NCBI GenBank assembly: GCA_963575645.1
Contig: OY754468.1
Span: 48,123,665 to 48,187,664, forward strand
Direction: 5' to 3'
From: Xanthostigma xanthostigma
Lineage: Eukaryota > Arthropoda > Insecta > Raphidioptera > Raphidiidae
DNA: 64,000 nucleotides
Shown here piece by piece: positions 34,315 through 45,342 of the stretch. Numbering within the stretch: position 1 is the first letter of the stretch; every line of letters starts with the position of its first letter. The notes below the pieces were generated by a model. That model was not told the origin of the DNA. It made no database searches and saw only the letters and a list, made by a program, of their open reading frames with translations. The translations under genes were made by a program, and so were the position numbers.

Positions 34315-34816
34315 CCAACTTACAGTACAATACATAGCTACCAAACGCGTAATAAGAACTCAATTATTCTTCTGAAAGCAAATCTGTCTTTATCAAAACA
34401 GACCCGAATACTCTGCCCTAAATTTCTATAACTGCCTTCCTATAGAACTGAAGAATTTACCTTTTCTTAAATTTAAAAGGGAGCTTAGATCATTTTTAAT
34501 TAAAGCTAATTGTCTATATTCAGTACAAGATTTTTTTTAAATTAATTTTAATTAAGAAATTTATGACGAACTCCTGCTGTATAGCTATTATGGACAATAA
34601 ATTTATCTATCTATGTATAGATTAGTTGGCCAGGAGGATTTTACCTGTCGATAGAAAATACCAACGACCGATTGTACTAATTACTCCTAGGTACTTGAGA
34701 TCTATAGTATTTTATGATACCCTAAAATATCTATTTACCGATTTAGTTATTCGAATATCTTCACTGTAGGCACGTGCTATTTCATTTATTATTCGTATTT
34801 TCGAGATCTGTGAATT
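34315..34816. promoter_or_regulatory. 5' flank of the nested single-exon gene
   Basis: About 500 bp between the MITE and the ATG at 34817. No clear TATA box. The last 80 bp are AT-rich with CACGTGC at about 34773. Confidence 0.35.
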
Positions 34817-35446
34817 ATGTCTGAAGAAATCAAATCGTTAGAGTCGTTGTGTAAAGATCATCTAAATTTGCTGTTATGGCAGACTTCAGTCGCAAAATCC
34901 AGAGAGGACACATCCACTTCAATGGCCGAACAGTGTTGCTGTAATGATGGATACGGTGGGATTCACGTGCCCAGCCAGGGATGTCCGAGCAGGATGCGTC
35001 AGGCAGTTGAATCCCAAATCAACGATCTGCATTTGCCGTCGAAGTTGACAATGGAAATGAAAGAACTGGCGAAACAAACCAGCGTTGATGTGTGCTGGTA
35101 TCTAAGAAAACCGACGGACATGGTCGCGACCTGCAGGATGTGTCAATGCGTCGGACACGATGACGATGATTTGTCTTCAGATTACATAATTGACGTGGAG
35201 GATATCGAGATGTGTAAGTCCACCAGAAAACCCGAATACACGAATGATATGACCGGCGACGGGGAAGCTGAAGGAGGAAAACTGTGGATCTTTGTCTATT
35301 TGTTTTGTGTTTTTTGTGTGTGTTTATGTCTCTGTTATTTGGCGTACCTTTTCATGGCGTGTACCGAATGTTCTTTTCCCAAACTGGGCGGTGTGTCCCC
35401 CATGTGGGCGCTGAAGATACTCGGAGGGGAGCTAGTAAGAAGCTAA
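34817..35446 (+). CDS. Cysteine-rich single-pass membrane protein, unknown family
   Basis: An uninterrupted frame of 209 codons with good codon use and GC content well above its surroundings. Residues 1-155 are hydrophilic, with cysteine clusters (Cys40-42, 56, 93, 106, 109, 111) and an acidic patch, GHDDDDLSSDY. Residues 156-181 form one hydrophobic segment unusually rich in Cys (LFCVFCVCLCLCYLAYLF). A 28-residue tail follows. No signal peptide is evident, so the N terminus is probably cytosolic or the protein is tail-anchored-like. An AATAAA starts 13 bases after the stop. It sits on the same strand inside the proposed centrosomin intron. I recognise no family; a fast-evolving insect gene or a young retrocopy are both possible. 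Confidence 0.7.
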   Translation: MSEEIKSLESLCKDHLNLLLWQTSVAKSREDTSTSMAEQCCCNDGYGGIHVPSQGCPSRMRQAVESQINDLHLPSKLTMEMKELAKQTSVDVCWYLRKPTDMVATCRMCQCVGHDDDDLSSDYIIDVEDIEMCKSTRKPEYTNDMTGDGEAEGGKLWIFVYLFCVFCVCLCLCYLAYLFMACTECSFPKLGGVSPMWALKILGGELVRS

Positions 35447-36090
35447 TGAGGGACGTTGAATAAAAAAATAAGGAGCACGAAGAAAGAAGACAATTTTGAA
35501 AAATCGCTTCATTTGTTGTGAATCAGTGGAAATCATTCCCCTTGTTTGACGGATTATAACCGCTGAATCGATTTTTATTTTATATCCATCTAGGTACATA
35601 ATCTGGTCAAGTTTCCTTATTTCTCAAGTTGTTTTTTATTTTAGTAATACTGTTTTGTATTAAATATTTATTTTGTCGTATTTTCTTAAATAAATAATAT
35701 TGTACCATCAAAAGTTATTTATTTAATTTTATAAAACATCCCCTTGAAAAAAGGCGGCGTGTCATATACTTTTATTCTATACTGAGCATAGGAATAAAAT
35801 CGCAATGGAACTATTAAGGTGCAAACATATACTTCTGTCTTTTTTTACGCCGTAAGCACTGGCGTATCCAGGAGGGCAAAACAAGCACGGGGGACCCGGC
35901 TTAAGAAATTTCTAATTTGTCCCCTCTATAATCTGGTTTTGGTTCCTTATTTCTCAAGTTGTTTTTAATTTTAGTAATACTGTTTTGTATTAAATATTTA
36001 TTTTGTCGTATTTTCTTAAATAAATTGTACCATCAAAAGTTATTTATTTAATTTTATAAAACATCCCCTTGAAAAAAAAGGAGGCGTGTA
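35447..36090. repeat. Direct duplication of about 150 bp in the 3' flank
   Basis: The block from TTCCTTATTTCTCAAGTTG to AACATCCCCTTGAAAAAA occurs at about 35612-35755 and again at 35940-36078, with small differences. Both contain TTCTTAAATAAAT, a possible poly(A) signal. Between them lies CACTGGCGTATCCAGGAGGG, the tip of another transposon, which may have been carried in with the duplication. Confidence 0.8.
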
Positions 36091-36539
36091 GATGTTTTGC
36101 ACTATCCTCTATAAAATAATAGCTTTACATGTATGTAAAGTGACTAATTGCGCACTACTATTTACTTATTTATTTATTTATTTTTATTATACAATACAAT
36201 ATTTATTGAGTTTTCCTACCCAACTTTGCAATGTCAGTTCTAGGATAGGGATTCTTACGAGCTAATTGTTTAGCTATATTGTGCTGTCTGGTAAAGAAAA
36301 TGAAAATAAAAGAAAATAATAATAATAAATTAAACATTTTATATGTTATAATGTGTTAATCTAGCATTTCAGTTAGTCCAGTCAGATTTGCGGATTACAG
36401 TGTGTCATTCATGATTCAACATTAAATGGCTCAGCAAAGATTATTACGTACGTGCAAAATTCACTAGTGCCTATGTGGTCTGTGCTGTCTGCGCTCTGTA
36501 AATGTGCGAATGCAACAGTACAGAACAGCTCAGCATAGA
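36091..36539. other. Intronic DNA, no gene seen
   Basis: AT-rich with a short TTTA microsatellite near 36165. No exon is visible. Confidence 0.35.
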
Positions 36540-36647
36540 GCAATGGCGCTCGGAGTGAGTCATTCACAAAAAAAAAGAGCGACTCGCTCCGCTCCGAGAA
36601 AGGAGTCGTTCATTATGAACGATTCGCTCAGGAGCGACACATCACTA
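36540..36647. mobile_element. Right end of a hAT-type MITE
   Basis: GAGCGACTCGCTCCGCTCCG and ATTCGCTCAGGAGCGACACA lead to the tip ATCACTA, as in other TAGTGATG families here. The left end is not clear. It stops 52 bp before the exon at 36700. Confidence 0.4.
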
Positions 36648-36699
36648 ATACACTCGCTTGGTCTGTATGTCTGATAATCATACTTTTTTTTTGTTTCAG

Positions 36700-36758
36700 T
36701 ACGAGTCCAACGCAACTGCAAGAGGTTACGCTGGACGTAAACGGATCGCTCTCAGGTT
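36700..36758 (+). CDS. cnn: Candidate centrosomin exon 2
   Basis: A 59-bp segment between a strong acceptor (TTTGTTTCAG) and a strong donor (GTAAGT). It takes two bases from exon 1a or 1b and passes one base to the exon at 55803. The reading TSPTQLQEVTLDVNGSLSG lies where vertebrate CDK5RAP2 has a short DVTVPGTLSGC segment before the CM1 motif. That weak likeness and the matching phases on both sides are the evidence. The exon stands out by GC content in AT-rich DNA. Confidence 0.6.
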
Positions 36759-36772
36759 GTAAGTATCACAAT

Positions 36773-36847
36773 AGCTATTGGCGTAACTAGTAGTCTAAGT
36801 CATTCATCGCGCTGACAGGTCATGACTTAGCCTACAAGTTACGCCCA
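36773..36847. repeat. Hairpin just after the exon 2 donor
   Basis: ATTGGCGTAACTAGTAGTC and, 20 bases after AAGTCAT, its complement form arms of about 27 bp with a few mismatches. It may be a tiny MITE. Its place 14 bp after the splice donor could affect splicing. Confidence 0.55.
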
Positions 36848-37627
36848 TAATTTTATTCAAAAATTGCGCGTTATTCATGTTTTATTTATTGTTATTAATG
36901 AGATGTTGTAAATATCTATTTATTTCTTTATAAAAAAAACTGTCAATACTAACAGCACCAAACAGCACGATTCAATGTTTTGGTTTGTGGTTAGCCGGTT
37001 ATGAATAAACTCCATGTCGAAAACATTCGGCCTCTCAATTTTAGTCTCAATGGGTAACAACGGAGTTGTTGTTACCTACTATTTCGTTAAGACTCAGAAA
37101 ATAGTAAGGTTTTTTTCATTACTCCACAATGGCCGAGCTAGTAGGAATCTTCATTGAGTTATGACAAGTAATTGTCACCAGTCGGTAAATGGCTATTTAG
37201 GGTTCGGTTTTTAGGCGCGCATGAGTTGAATAAAAAAAGTACCTATATTGTTGTAGAAGAGACGTTGTCCCTTCCAAAGAAACCCTTTTATGCGCATACA
37301 TCATTTCCGTTGCTATCCCTGTCAGTGTGGTTTATGTCGAAGAATCGAAGACCTACTGTAATTAGTTTTTCACCTAGATATTGTGTTTCTGAACGTAACG
37401 CCGGGCCGCAGCACAATAATGCGAAAGTGTTGTTGCGGCGCGTAAATAGCGTCGTTTCCAGACGCTCTCCCCGCGGTGTCCTGTTTCCACGTCCCGTTAA
37501 TAATACACTTGTGTCGGCTAGTTGCCCGACTGAGTTAATTAATGGTTTGAAATTTCGAAGTTCAACGATTACAAGCATAACTTCTATAGTTCGAAATATT
37601 GGAATAAAAATTTTCAATGTATCAAGG
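36848..37627. other. Intronic DNA with long frames open on both strands
   Basis: A 152-codon frame on the plus strand and a 119-codon frame on the minus strand overlap at 37172-37647. The segment 37370-37530 is GC-rich and looks like part of a repeat. Neither translation resembles a protein I know and no splice sites frame them, so I do not call a gene. Confidence 0.35.
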
Positions 37628-38655
37628 TAGTACGAGCTCCAAGGCAATTTTAAATAAAAGGCTTGATTTTTTGACGTGATAACGTCTTATAAATTGATGA
37701 ATCACCAATCTTATAAATTGATAAAACACCGGCTGCATGCACGAAAAAGTGTAACGTTCCTAACGTTCCGCCTGACCCTGTGCGTGCTTTTCTCGAAAAC
37801 GGCCCTAACGATTTGGATGAAATTTACTGAAAAGGGATTTTGGGGGGCAAAAAATCGTTTTAGCTAGGTCTCATCTCTCGAAAAAATCGTTTTCATACAA
37901 ATTTTATCATTATAAAAATCAATTTTTTGACGTAAGAAAATACTTAAATATTGTAAGTAGGTTTTGGAATTTTATATAAACAGTGAAACAATTGTTTTCA
38001 AAATATTATGACAGCTAATCTTTGAGACTTAAAATAAATACGAAAGAAAGAAAGTTAAAAAAAAACAATTATATTATATGGTGAGTAATTTTAATAAATA
38101 AAATTAACCTAAATTTGAAGCGAAAGATGCAATATCATAGATTCGAATTATTATATAAATTTAGGTTATGTATTACGGAATACGTTATCACGTAAAACTA
38201 TCGTCCGTAAACCGACTTTACAGACAACCAATTTTTTTATATTTAACATTGGCTTTATGGTAAAACGGTAGATGGATGATATTATGTTTTCATTGATTTC
38301 TCCAAAACATAGTCGGTGGAAATTAAAAAAAAACTATTTAAATTAAAGTTAAAACCTTAATAAATTATTGAAAACAAAAAAAAACCCGTTGTGCCCGACT
38401 AATTAAAAAGATATTTAATCTTTTTAATTAAATATATATCTTTTTAATTAGTCGGGCACAACGTTTTTTTTTTTGTTTTCAATAATATATTAAGGTTTTA
38501 ACTTTAATTTAAATAGTTTTTTTTTTAATTTCCACCGACTAGTTTTGGAGAAATCAATGAAAACATATCATCCATCTACCGTTTTACCATAAAGCCAACG
38601 TTAAATATAAAAAAATCAAGCCTTTTATTTAAAATTGCCTTGGTGCTCGTACTAT
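37628..38655. mobile_element. Foldback element with a split left arm
   Basis: The outer arms (GTACGAGCTCCAAGGCAATT and TTTAAATAAAAGGCTTGAT) face each other at 37628-37672 and 38611-38655. An inner palindrome of about 400 bp (38235-38620) is centred near 38415 and contains GTTGTGCCCGACTAATTAAA. About 560 bp of other DNA (37673-38234) separates the outer and inner left arms, so another sequence probably inserted there. Confidence 0.75.
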
Positions 38656-39545
38656 CAAAAATAGCAAAGCCCTGGATCTAGGTTTTGCGAGACCTAGGGC
38701 TTATAGAAGTCCAACGGAGCCTCATTTTTTGGTAAATTAAAAATCTTTAAATGGGGATTTCAAATTCAATTTTATGGCAGCTGAAACTTGAGTGGCGTGA
38801 TCAAACAAATAATACTATAAAATAATTCACTCCAAAAAATGTCAAAATCCGCCCCGATAATTGTCAAAATTTCCGAAAAAACTGTTCAAATTCACCAAAA
38901 AAACTATCGAAATTCACCCAAAATGTCTATACACTCGCCCGTGATAATGATTATCATTAATTATTAACTGTTTGTTACTATACGATAAATGTTTATTGTT
39001 AATGAAATGTATTAACATTTTATAATAATAAATCAATTTTTGTGGACCCTTGACACTTTGAGGCCCAGGGCTTAAGCCCTATGAGTTCTTATGTAGATCA
39101 CCTAATTATATGTCTGGTTAGAATTTCGTGGAGTAGGTACTTGAAATTATATAATGTTTCTACGACATTTTTGAGCCACGCTATCACGTTTCATAAAATC
39201 GAATTGTATATTTGAAACGCTAATATTATTTATCCAGTGAAATGTTAATATATTAGAGCGTGTATGAATTTGTAATACGCATGTGTGGAATAATGCCAAA
39301 ACCTTTTTAAATAGGTCGTCTCGGTCACAACTTTGACTTCCCCTACCGTCTTCATTTAATGTGGGAGGAAGCCGCCGGCATCCTCTCAGATGAATTATAA
39401 TGAAATGCAATTTTAAAATAAACAAGTCAGATTTTCAATCAGAAAAACAGAAACTATAGTTATTATTATTTTTAATGTTTGTATTATAATTTGAATTGAA
39501 AAATTAGTGCAAGCGTAGTACAGCATAAACTCAAATAAGAATGCG
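38656..39545. other. Intronic DNA, no gene seen
   Basis: Short open frames only, none with recognisable content. Confidence 0.35.
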
Positions 39546-39940
39546 TCAAATAAATAAAATTGTCGACCAATTTTTCTCAGACCAATATATTGACAAAAAA
39601 TAATAAAATTACAAATCAATATTACACAAGAAGACGTTTCGATCCGGATTTGGATCTTCTTCAGAAATATCTAAAAAATATAAAAAATTAATTAGTATTA
39701 AGTGATTTCTATTAGATAATAAATAACTTAATACTAATTAATTCTTAATTAGTATTAAGTGATTTCTATTAGATAATAAATAACTTAATACTAATTAATT
39801 TTTATATTTTTTAGATATTTCTGAAGAAGATCCAAATCCGGATCGAAACGTCTTCTTGTGTAATATTGATTTGTAATTTTATTATTTTTTGTCAATATAT
39901 TGGTCTGAGAAAAATTGGTCGACAGTTTTATTTATTTGAA
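39546..39940. mobile_element. Foldback of the ATTGGTYGATAATTTTATTT family, copy 2
   Basis: Outer arms AAATTGTCGACCAATTTTTC and complement. Each arm carries CTGAAGAAGATCCAAATCC followed by GGATCGAAACGTC (right arm at 39821-39852). The centre is a tandem repeat of TTAGTATTAAGTGATTTCTA. Tips run into CAGACGTTAATCAAAGATT. Confidence 0.8.
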
Positions 39941-40214
39941 GAGTTCTATTCAGACGTTAATCAAAGATTCGAATGAGAATGCTAAAAAATATAATAGTTT
40001 AGTGTGTCTCGTTTTGTAAAGAAAGGTATCATCACTTGAGTGATAATATTATTACAGACAAGATACATCCTGCATTTTTTGCGAATGCCTCCAATAAAAC
40101 AGCTGATTTTCACATTATAATAAGTATATTTGTATAATATTTTTGACACTTCGGTTCGGCCATATTGGATACAGATGTGAACTGTTTGTAGCCAGCTTGC
40201 CTATGTTGCTTATA

Positions 40215-40778
40215 CAGTATGTAAACACGTAAGGTGCACATAACATTGGGAAAAAATGACTGGATCAGAGTGAGCCGTGAAATCTTGTTTTTCAATTTGA
40301 CAGATAATATTCTTTTGCAGAATGAATGTGTATACTACCGAAGAAAATATTCAAATGATTATAACATAATCGGACTTTTTTTATTAATGGGACATTAAAT
40401 TCCCAAAAATACTTAAATATGGTGCGAGATCAAATATCTCCGCCTATTCGTGTTGAACTTAAAGACATTGGGTCACTGATTTACCAACGCGCATACGTCA
40501 TACCAGTCAGACAATTATTGAATGAAATGTTTCCAAACAGATGGAATTGTTTTTTTGTTTTATTTTTGTACAAAAAAATTAAAATAATGATTTATAAGAG
40601 CTTTTTATTATTAAAAAAGCCAAGTAAAATAAAAATAAATCAAAATAAAATAGAAATCCTCAAGACTACCACGATAATTCAATAGAAATAACAATTAATG
40701 CAGTCATGGCTAACTCTGATCCAAGTATTTTTTCCCAATGCTAATTTCCCTATGTGCACCTTACGCGTTTACATTACT
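40215..40778 (+). mobile_element. Tc1/mariner-derived MITE, copy 2
   Basis: TA precedes CAGTATGTAAACACGTAAGG; the right tip is altered. The transposase remnant (RQLLNEMFPNRW) differs from copy 1 by a few substitutions. Internal deletions are the same as in the other two copies. Confidence 0.85.
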
Positions 40779-41395
40779 ATATATAGGTATATTTAAATGA
40801 CAACTTACTGACAGAGTTATTACTGTTGGATTCATAAAATCGAATTACTTTTGTTTTACTTTACGCACTCGTGCGAAAAAGAACCATTTTACAGCTTCTA
40901 AGCAGCAAATCAAAAACAGCTATTTTATAGGGGGTCGTTCAAAAAGTTATTTTACTCTTTTTAGTTCCTATACATTTATAAAAACGCTGTTTTTAAAATT
41001 TTTTATAATATTTTTTTTTTTTTTATAACAAATTGAAAATCTCGATTGTTTAATACTTTTATCAGTTTTCGAATTAGAATATGGAAATTGTTAAAGAATA
41101 AAGCGTGACCAGACTCAAGTTATCTTAACATAAATTGAATTTAATATTCGTTGTCGAATGAAGGGTACAAGTGACAAAACAGTGTACCTATTATAAGCTT
41201 GTTCAAGTGGGTAAGTCATGGCCAGCAAAATAACAAAAAAGAACAAAAAATAAGTGGGCAGAGATTCGTCTATTTTATTCGTCCAGACTACCTAGTTGTT
41301 TGTATTCGACTTGGCAAACGTTCAAAATGGCGCTGTTTACTGAAACAAACGAACATGCTCCTTGATCCCGACTTTTATTGTCCTTTTTCTATATA
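40779..41395. other. Intronic DNA, no gene seen
   Basis: No exon-like segment and no complete element. Confidence 0.35.
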
Positions 41396-42503
41396 CAGGT
41401 GTTAGAAAAGTCCCTGAACCCCTAAAAATCTCGCAGACGATGCGTGGAATCAAAAAAACGTGAAAACACGTAAAAAATATTTTTTTGAGAGCTATTTAAT
41501 GAGACATGATCCCCAGTGGTGTTGTGCTAATTTTTTTTTACCGGAACGCTTCCAAATTTGACGACGGGGGGGTGGGGGGTGAAAAGAGGTAAAAAGCTGT
41601 AACTGAAATACATTAACATTATTTTTTTCATTGTTTGGAATTTTTCTATTTGTTGGCACATTGTTACAAATTTTTTCAATTGTTATGTCGATTTAAGAAA
41701 AAAAAACAAATTACGTTAATAAAATCCTAAAGTAAGATTTACATTATTTTTTTCATTGTTTGGAATTCTCGTTATCAGAAATCATCTTCAGAAATCATCT
41801 TTAGTTCCGGAACGCGTTCCTGTCCAAAAAGGAAGTACCGGAACGACGTTCCGGACCGTTCCGGCTCGACAACACCACTGATGATCCCTCACCCAGCGGG
41901 TGGGGCGGTGGGCAACTTTGCAATTTTAAATGGAAACCCCTAATTTTTTTTGCAGATTCGGATTTTACTACAAAAAATACGTAAATTTTACTTGAATTTT
42001 TTTTTTGTTTAGCCGCGACACATCGCGGTAATCGCGAAAAATAAATAAAGTCAATTATTTCTCGAAACGATCAAATAAGAATTGGCATCAAAAGAGGAAC
42101 ACGAAAAAGCACGTATCTAATATTTTTTTAAAGCCATTCAATGATATCATTTGTGTATTTACGTATAAATGCAAAGCTTGCTTTGTCTGTGTTTGTATGT
42201 AATTAATACATAATTAATTAATGAATTTAATAAGCGTACTAACGACCGAGGTATGAAGAAAGATAGTATACACCACACTGGCCGAAGGTATTTTTTGTAT
42301 TAATCCGAATCTGCAATAAAAATAAGGGTTTTCATTTAAAATTGCAAAGTTGACCACCGCCCCACCCGCTGGGTGGGGGAGGGGTCATGTGTGGTCTCAT
42401 TAAATAGCTCTCAAAAAAATATTTTTTACGTGTTTTCACGTTTCTTGATTCCATGCATCGTCTGTGAGATTTTTCGGGGTTCCGGGACTTTTCTAACACC
42501 CTG
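41396..42503. mobile_element. Tc1/mariner-type element with CAGGGTGTTAGAAAAGTCC ends
   Basis: TA flanks both ends. Inverted repeats of about 190 bp include CAGACGATGCGTGGAATC, AAAACACGTAAAAAATATTT and the GC-rich CACCCAGCGGGTGGGG. The left arm is split by a nested hAT-type MITE at 41514-41880. The interior has no transposase frame. Confidence 0.8.
41514..41880. mobile_element. hAT-type MITE nested in the TA-flanked element
   Basis: Ends are CAGTGGTGTTGTGCT and GACAACACCACTG. A perfect 8-bp duplication, ATGATCCC, lies at 41506-41513 and 41881-41888. The interior has GGAACG/CGTTCC words. Removing the element and one ATGATCCC restores the left arm of the host element, which shows which came first. 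Confidence 0.92.
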
Positions 42504-43273
42504 TATATATTATGGGTGATACGAAAATTTGGTAAGGCGAAAGTCACGTGGTCACAGAACTATAAAACTTGGAAACTGGCCTCATATACACGGCGTTATA
42601 TGGGAGACAGGCAAAATCAATGTTTAAGAATCTGTTAGAGATTCGTCGGCATTTAGCACAGAAAAGAATCTCTAACGAGATTCTTCGATATCAAAAGCGA
42701 ACTTTCTTGATATATCTTTTTAGGCGCAATAGCCAATATTTCAAGCACCTATAAACGCGTTTAAGCTCCTATAAAATAACTGCTTACAATTCATGTAGAG
42801 TGGTCCATTACGCACTAGTGTGATAAAGTAATCCAAAACACTCAATTCCATATATATAGTAAATCAATATTTGTCTGTTGAATATTTTATAACTGACTAT
42901 TAGAAATGACGTTCGTACAAAGATGAACTGTCAAAAATGTTGAAAATGAAGTGAAAACCAATTATTTTATAGAAGGTACGTGCAAAAATCTCGCGCGTAA
43001 TGGTGTTACGGCTCGTGTGATTCTTTTTAATCACGATATCATATCTCTCTCCGTATAATTTTATAAGTATATAGAATATGTTATCTAGATAAGCGTTTTC
43101 AGTTGCTACAACGCATCTCTTTGATTCAAGGAGATGTACTTGAAGCTAATGACGTAGGTAGCTTCGCTCTCGCATGTTGAGACGACTCCGTCCCTGGCCT
43201 TGTTTCTTTTAATAGTTTGTTTTTATGGCGTAGTTTTCCAATCGTGTTTTCAAACTAGTGCCAATCTTTTTAT
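42504..43273. other. Intronic DNA, no gene seen
   Basis: No supported feature; a 61-codon frame at 42569 has no recognisable content. Confidence 0.35.
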
Positions 43274-43492
43274 AAAAAATATAGTTTAAAAAAAACTAAA
43301 AAACACGCTTTATATCGGACTAAAAAGTAAAAAATAATTGTTTTAAAATAAGCTTAAAAAGCGTGGGGCGCTTTGTTCCACATTTTCGTACATCGAGCGC
43401 CCCACGCTTTTTAAGCTTATTTTAAAACAATTATTTTTTACTTTTTAGTCCGATATAAAGCGTGTTTTTTAGTTTTTTTTAAACTATATTTT
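43274..43492. mobile_element. Foldback MITE, CGCTTTATATCG family, copy b
   Basis: Arms of about 95 bp share ACACGCTTTATATCGGACT and AAAGCGTGGGGCGC with copy a at 11284, but this copy is shorter near the centre. Confidence 0.85.
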
Positions 43493-43830
43493 ATTTTTCA
43501 CTTTTTAGTTTGAGGATCTATAAAAGAATTTATTAATCCTGGGGGTCCTAATAAGGATAATGGGAAACTGTTATCAAATTATTGCATTGTCATCGGTCCT
43601 TGATACGTATGCAAAGTTTCAAATTAATCAGACTTCGGGAAATTGGTGAAAATTATGCTCAAAGATTCCGTTACGGACATACATACTTAGTTACAACCCA
43701 AACTAATATAAAGCGTATAAAAAAGGCAATTTCTCGCGAGTCAATTATAAAGATTTCGCTGTCGTAGTTTACTATACCTAACTCAATGAAGGAAGCTCGA
43801 GTGCGTTAACATTATCAATTTATAAAATCA

Positions 43831-44021
43831 CTAGCGGCCCCGTCCGGTTTCACCCGGGTGTAAAAGAACGAATGGGGAAGGGAGGAACTTGAGTACGCAC
43901 ATTCATCTTAGTTTACCGAGATGAATGTTGTGTCCAAATTTCATGATGATCAGAGTTACCGTTCAAAAGTTTTTGTCGATAAAACAGTATTTATACTTTT
44001 TTTAACTAATAATTTTTTTAA
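43831..44021 (-). mobile_element. Helitron-like element, copy 5, first part
   Basis: Reverse copy opening CTAGCGGCCCCGTCCGG, with GTTTACCGAGATGAATG and GTTTTTGTCGATAAAACAG. It stops at the TTAA where a MITE has inserted and continues after 44717. Confidence 0.8.
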
Positions 44022-44717
44022 TTAAGGAGGTTGATCCGTTACAGTCCCAATCAAAAGTAAGTCGAATTCTAAATGGGAACTTTTCCATGATTTTGTACAA
44101 AAGGTTATAAGTCGATGATACCAATAAATTATTGTCATAAAGGCATAAATAAATATTTTTTTTAATATTAATTAATTATTTCTAACTTTTGAATTTTTAG
44201 TACAAAGTTAGGTTAAAAAAAATAAATTTATGTAAATATCTGTATTTTACATATTTTTTGTAGTAAATAATTAAAAAAAGAAATTAGAAGTAATAAAAAT
44301 TAAAATTAAATCATTAAAAAGTTGAAAATTTCGTTAAAATTGTTAAAATTGTCAAAAATAAAAGTCCATAATCGAAAAGTGCTAATGTTTAATAATTTTT
44401 TTTATTGATTAAAAGTTTCCTAATTAAACTGGAAAAAATATTAAAATATGCGTAAGACATCGATGCTTTACATAGTTAGTTTTCGGAACTGCTGACATTC
44501 TTTGGTTATTTGTAAAAAATTAAAATGAACAGTTTGCATGCTAGGTTGACATATTTTCCATAAGACTACATGTAAAGTTTGTTTTTAATTTTTAACTTTA
44601 TAAATCTCCTAATAATTTTGAATTTTTTACAGTAAATTTTGTCATAAAAAAATCTATTAAAAAAACTTTATTTCTGATTTTTTTCATTATCTTCGTAAAA
44701 CGGCTCAACCTCCTTAA
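44022..44717 (+). mobile_element. TTAA-flanked MITE, copy 4, nested in a Helitron-like element
   Basis: TTAA at both ends, tips GGAGGTTGATCCGTTACAG and CGGCTCAACCTCC. The flanks are the two halves of Helitron copy 5. Copy 6 of that Helitron, in the other orientation, shows the same region uninterrupted. Confidence 0.9.
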
Positions 44718-44785
44718 TTAAATAAAATTCAAATAAATTTAAATGTAAGCCTTAGAAGAAATCAATGTAGAAAAAGTTACCACTA
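44718..44785 (-). mobile_element. Helitron-like element, copy 5, second part
   Basis: TTCAAATAAATTTAAATGTA and GCCTTAGAAGAAATCAATGT continue the sequence found in copy 6 at about 45700-45770 (reverse). The part that would hold the tRNA-like block is lost. Confidence 0.75.
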
Positions 44786-45342
44786 CATTTATTAATACTT
44801 CTTGTATTTATCAACAAAAACCCCTCTTCAGAAAAAAATCGTAAAAAAGGCTTTTTTTGGCATTGCAACTGCGTATATTTATAACCCCTTAACGTTACAA
44901 GATGATGTAAGAAAACATTTGAATGCCACTGCCGGGACTTATTTGATTATAGTATTTGCTTATAAAACAATCCCGCACGTCAAATATTTGTGCAGTTGAT
45001 ATTTTACTGATATGAGTTAACAGGGCTTTTCCGCAATTATTATAAATTTGTAAGTTATTCCTGTGAATCATCTGATTAACCGCGTTCAATTAGATTATAG
45101 AGATTTAGATGGAAAATTATTCTACATATAATATCCTATTGTAGTAATAATGATATTGTAAAATACTCAGGGACTACATGCTTGCTTCCAAACCAATATA
45201 GAGACTGCTCCTGGATGTATAAAAACTAATTATACGATCACAATGAAGATCACTGTCATATCAAAATTTTTGACAGTGCTTTCTGCAACCCATAGCAATA
45301 CTTTTTGGGTACACGTTGATATTGTGGTTCTGAATCTATAGT
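44786..45342. other. Intronic DNA, no gene seen
   Basis: Short frames on both strands, none recognisable. Confidence 0.35.

Noticed and set aside
37172-37647. Overlapping 152-codon (+) and 119-codon (-) open frames
   Set aside because: Both strands are open in a GC-rich repeat-like patch, neither translation has recognisable domains, and no splice sites or promoter fit.
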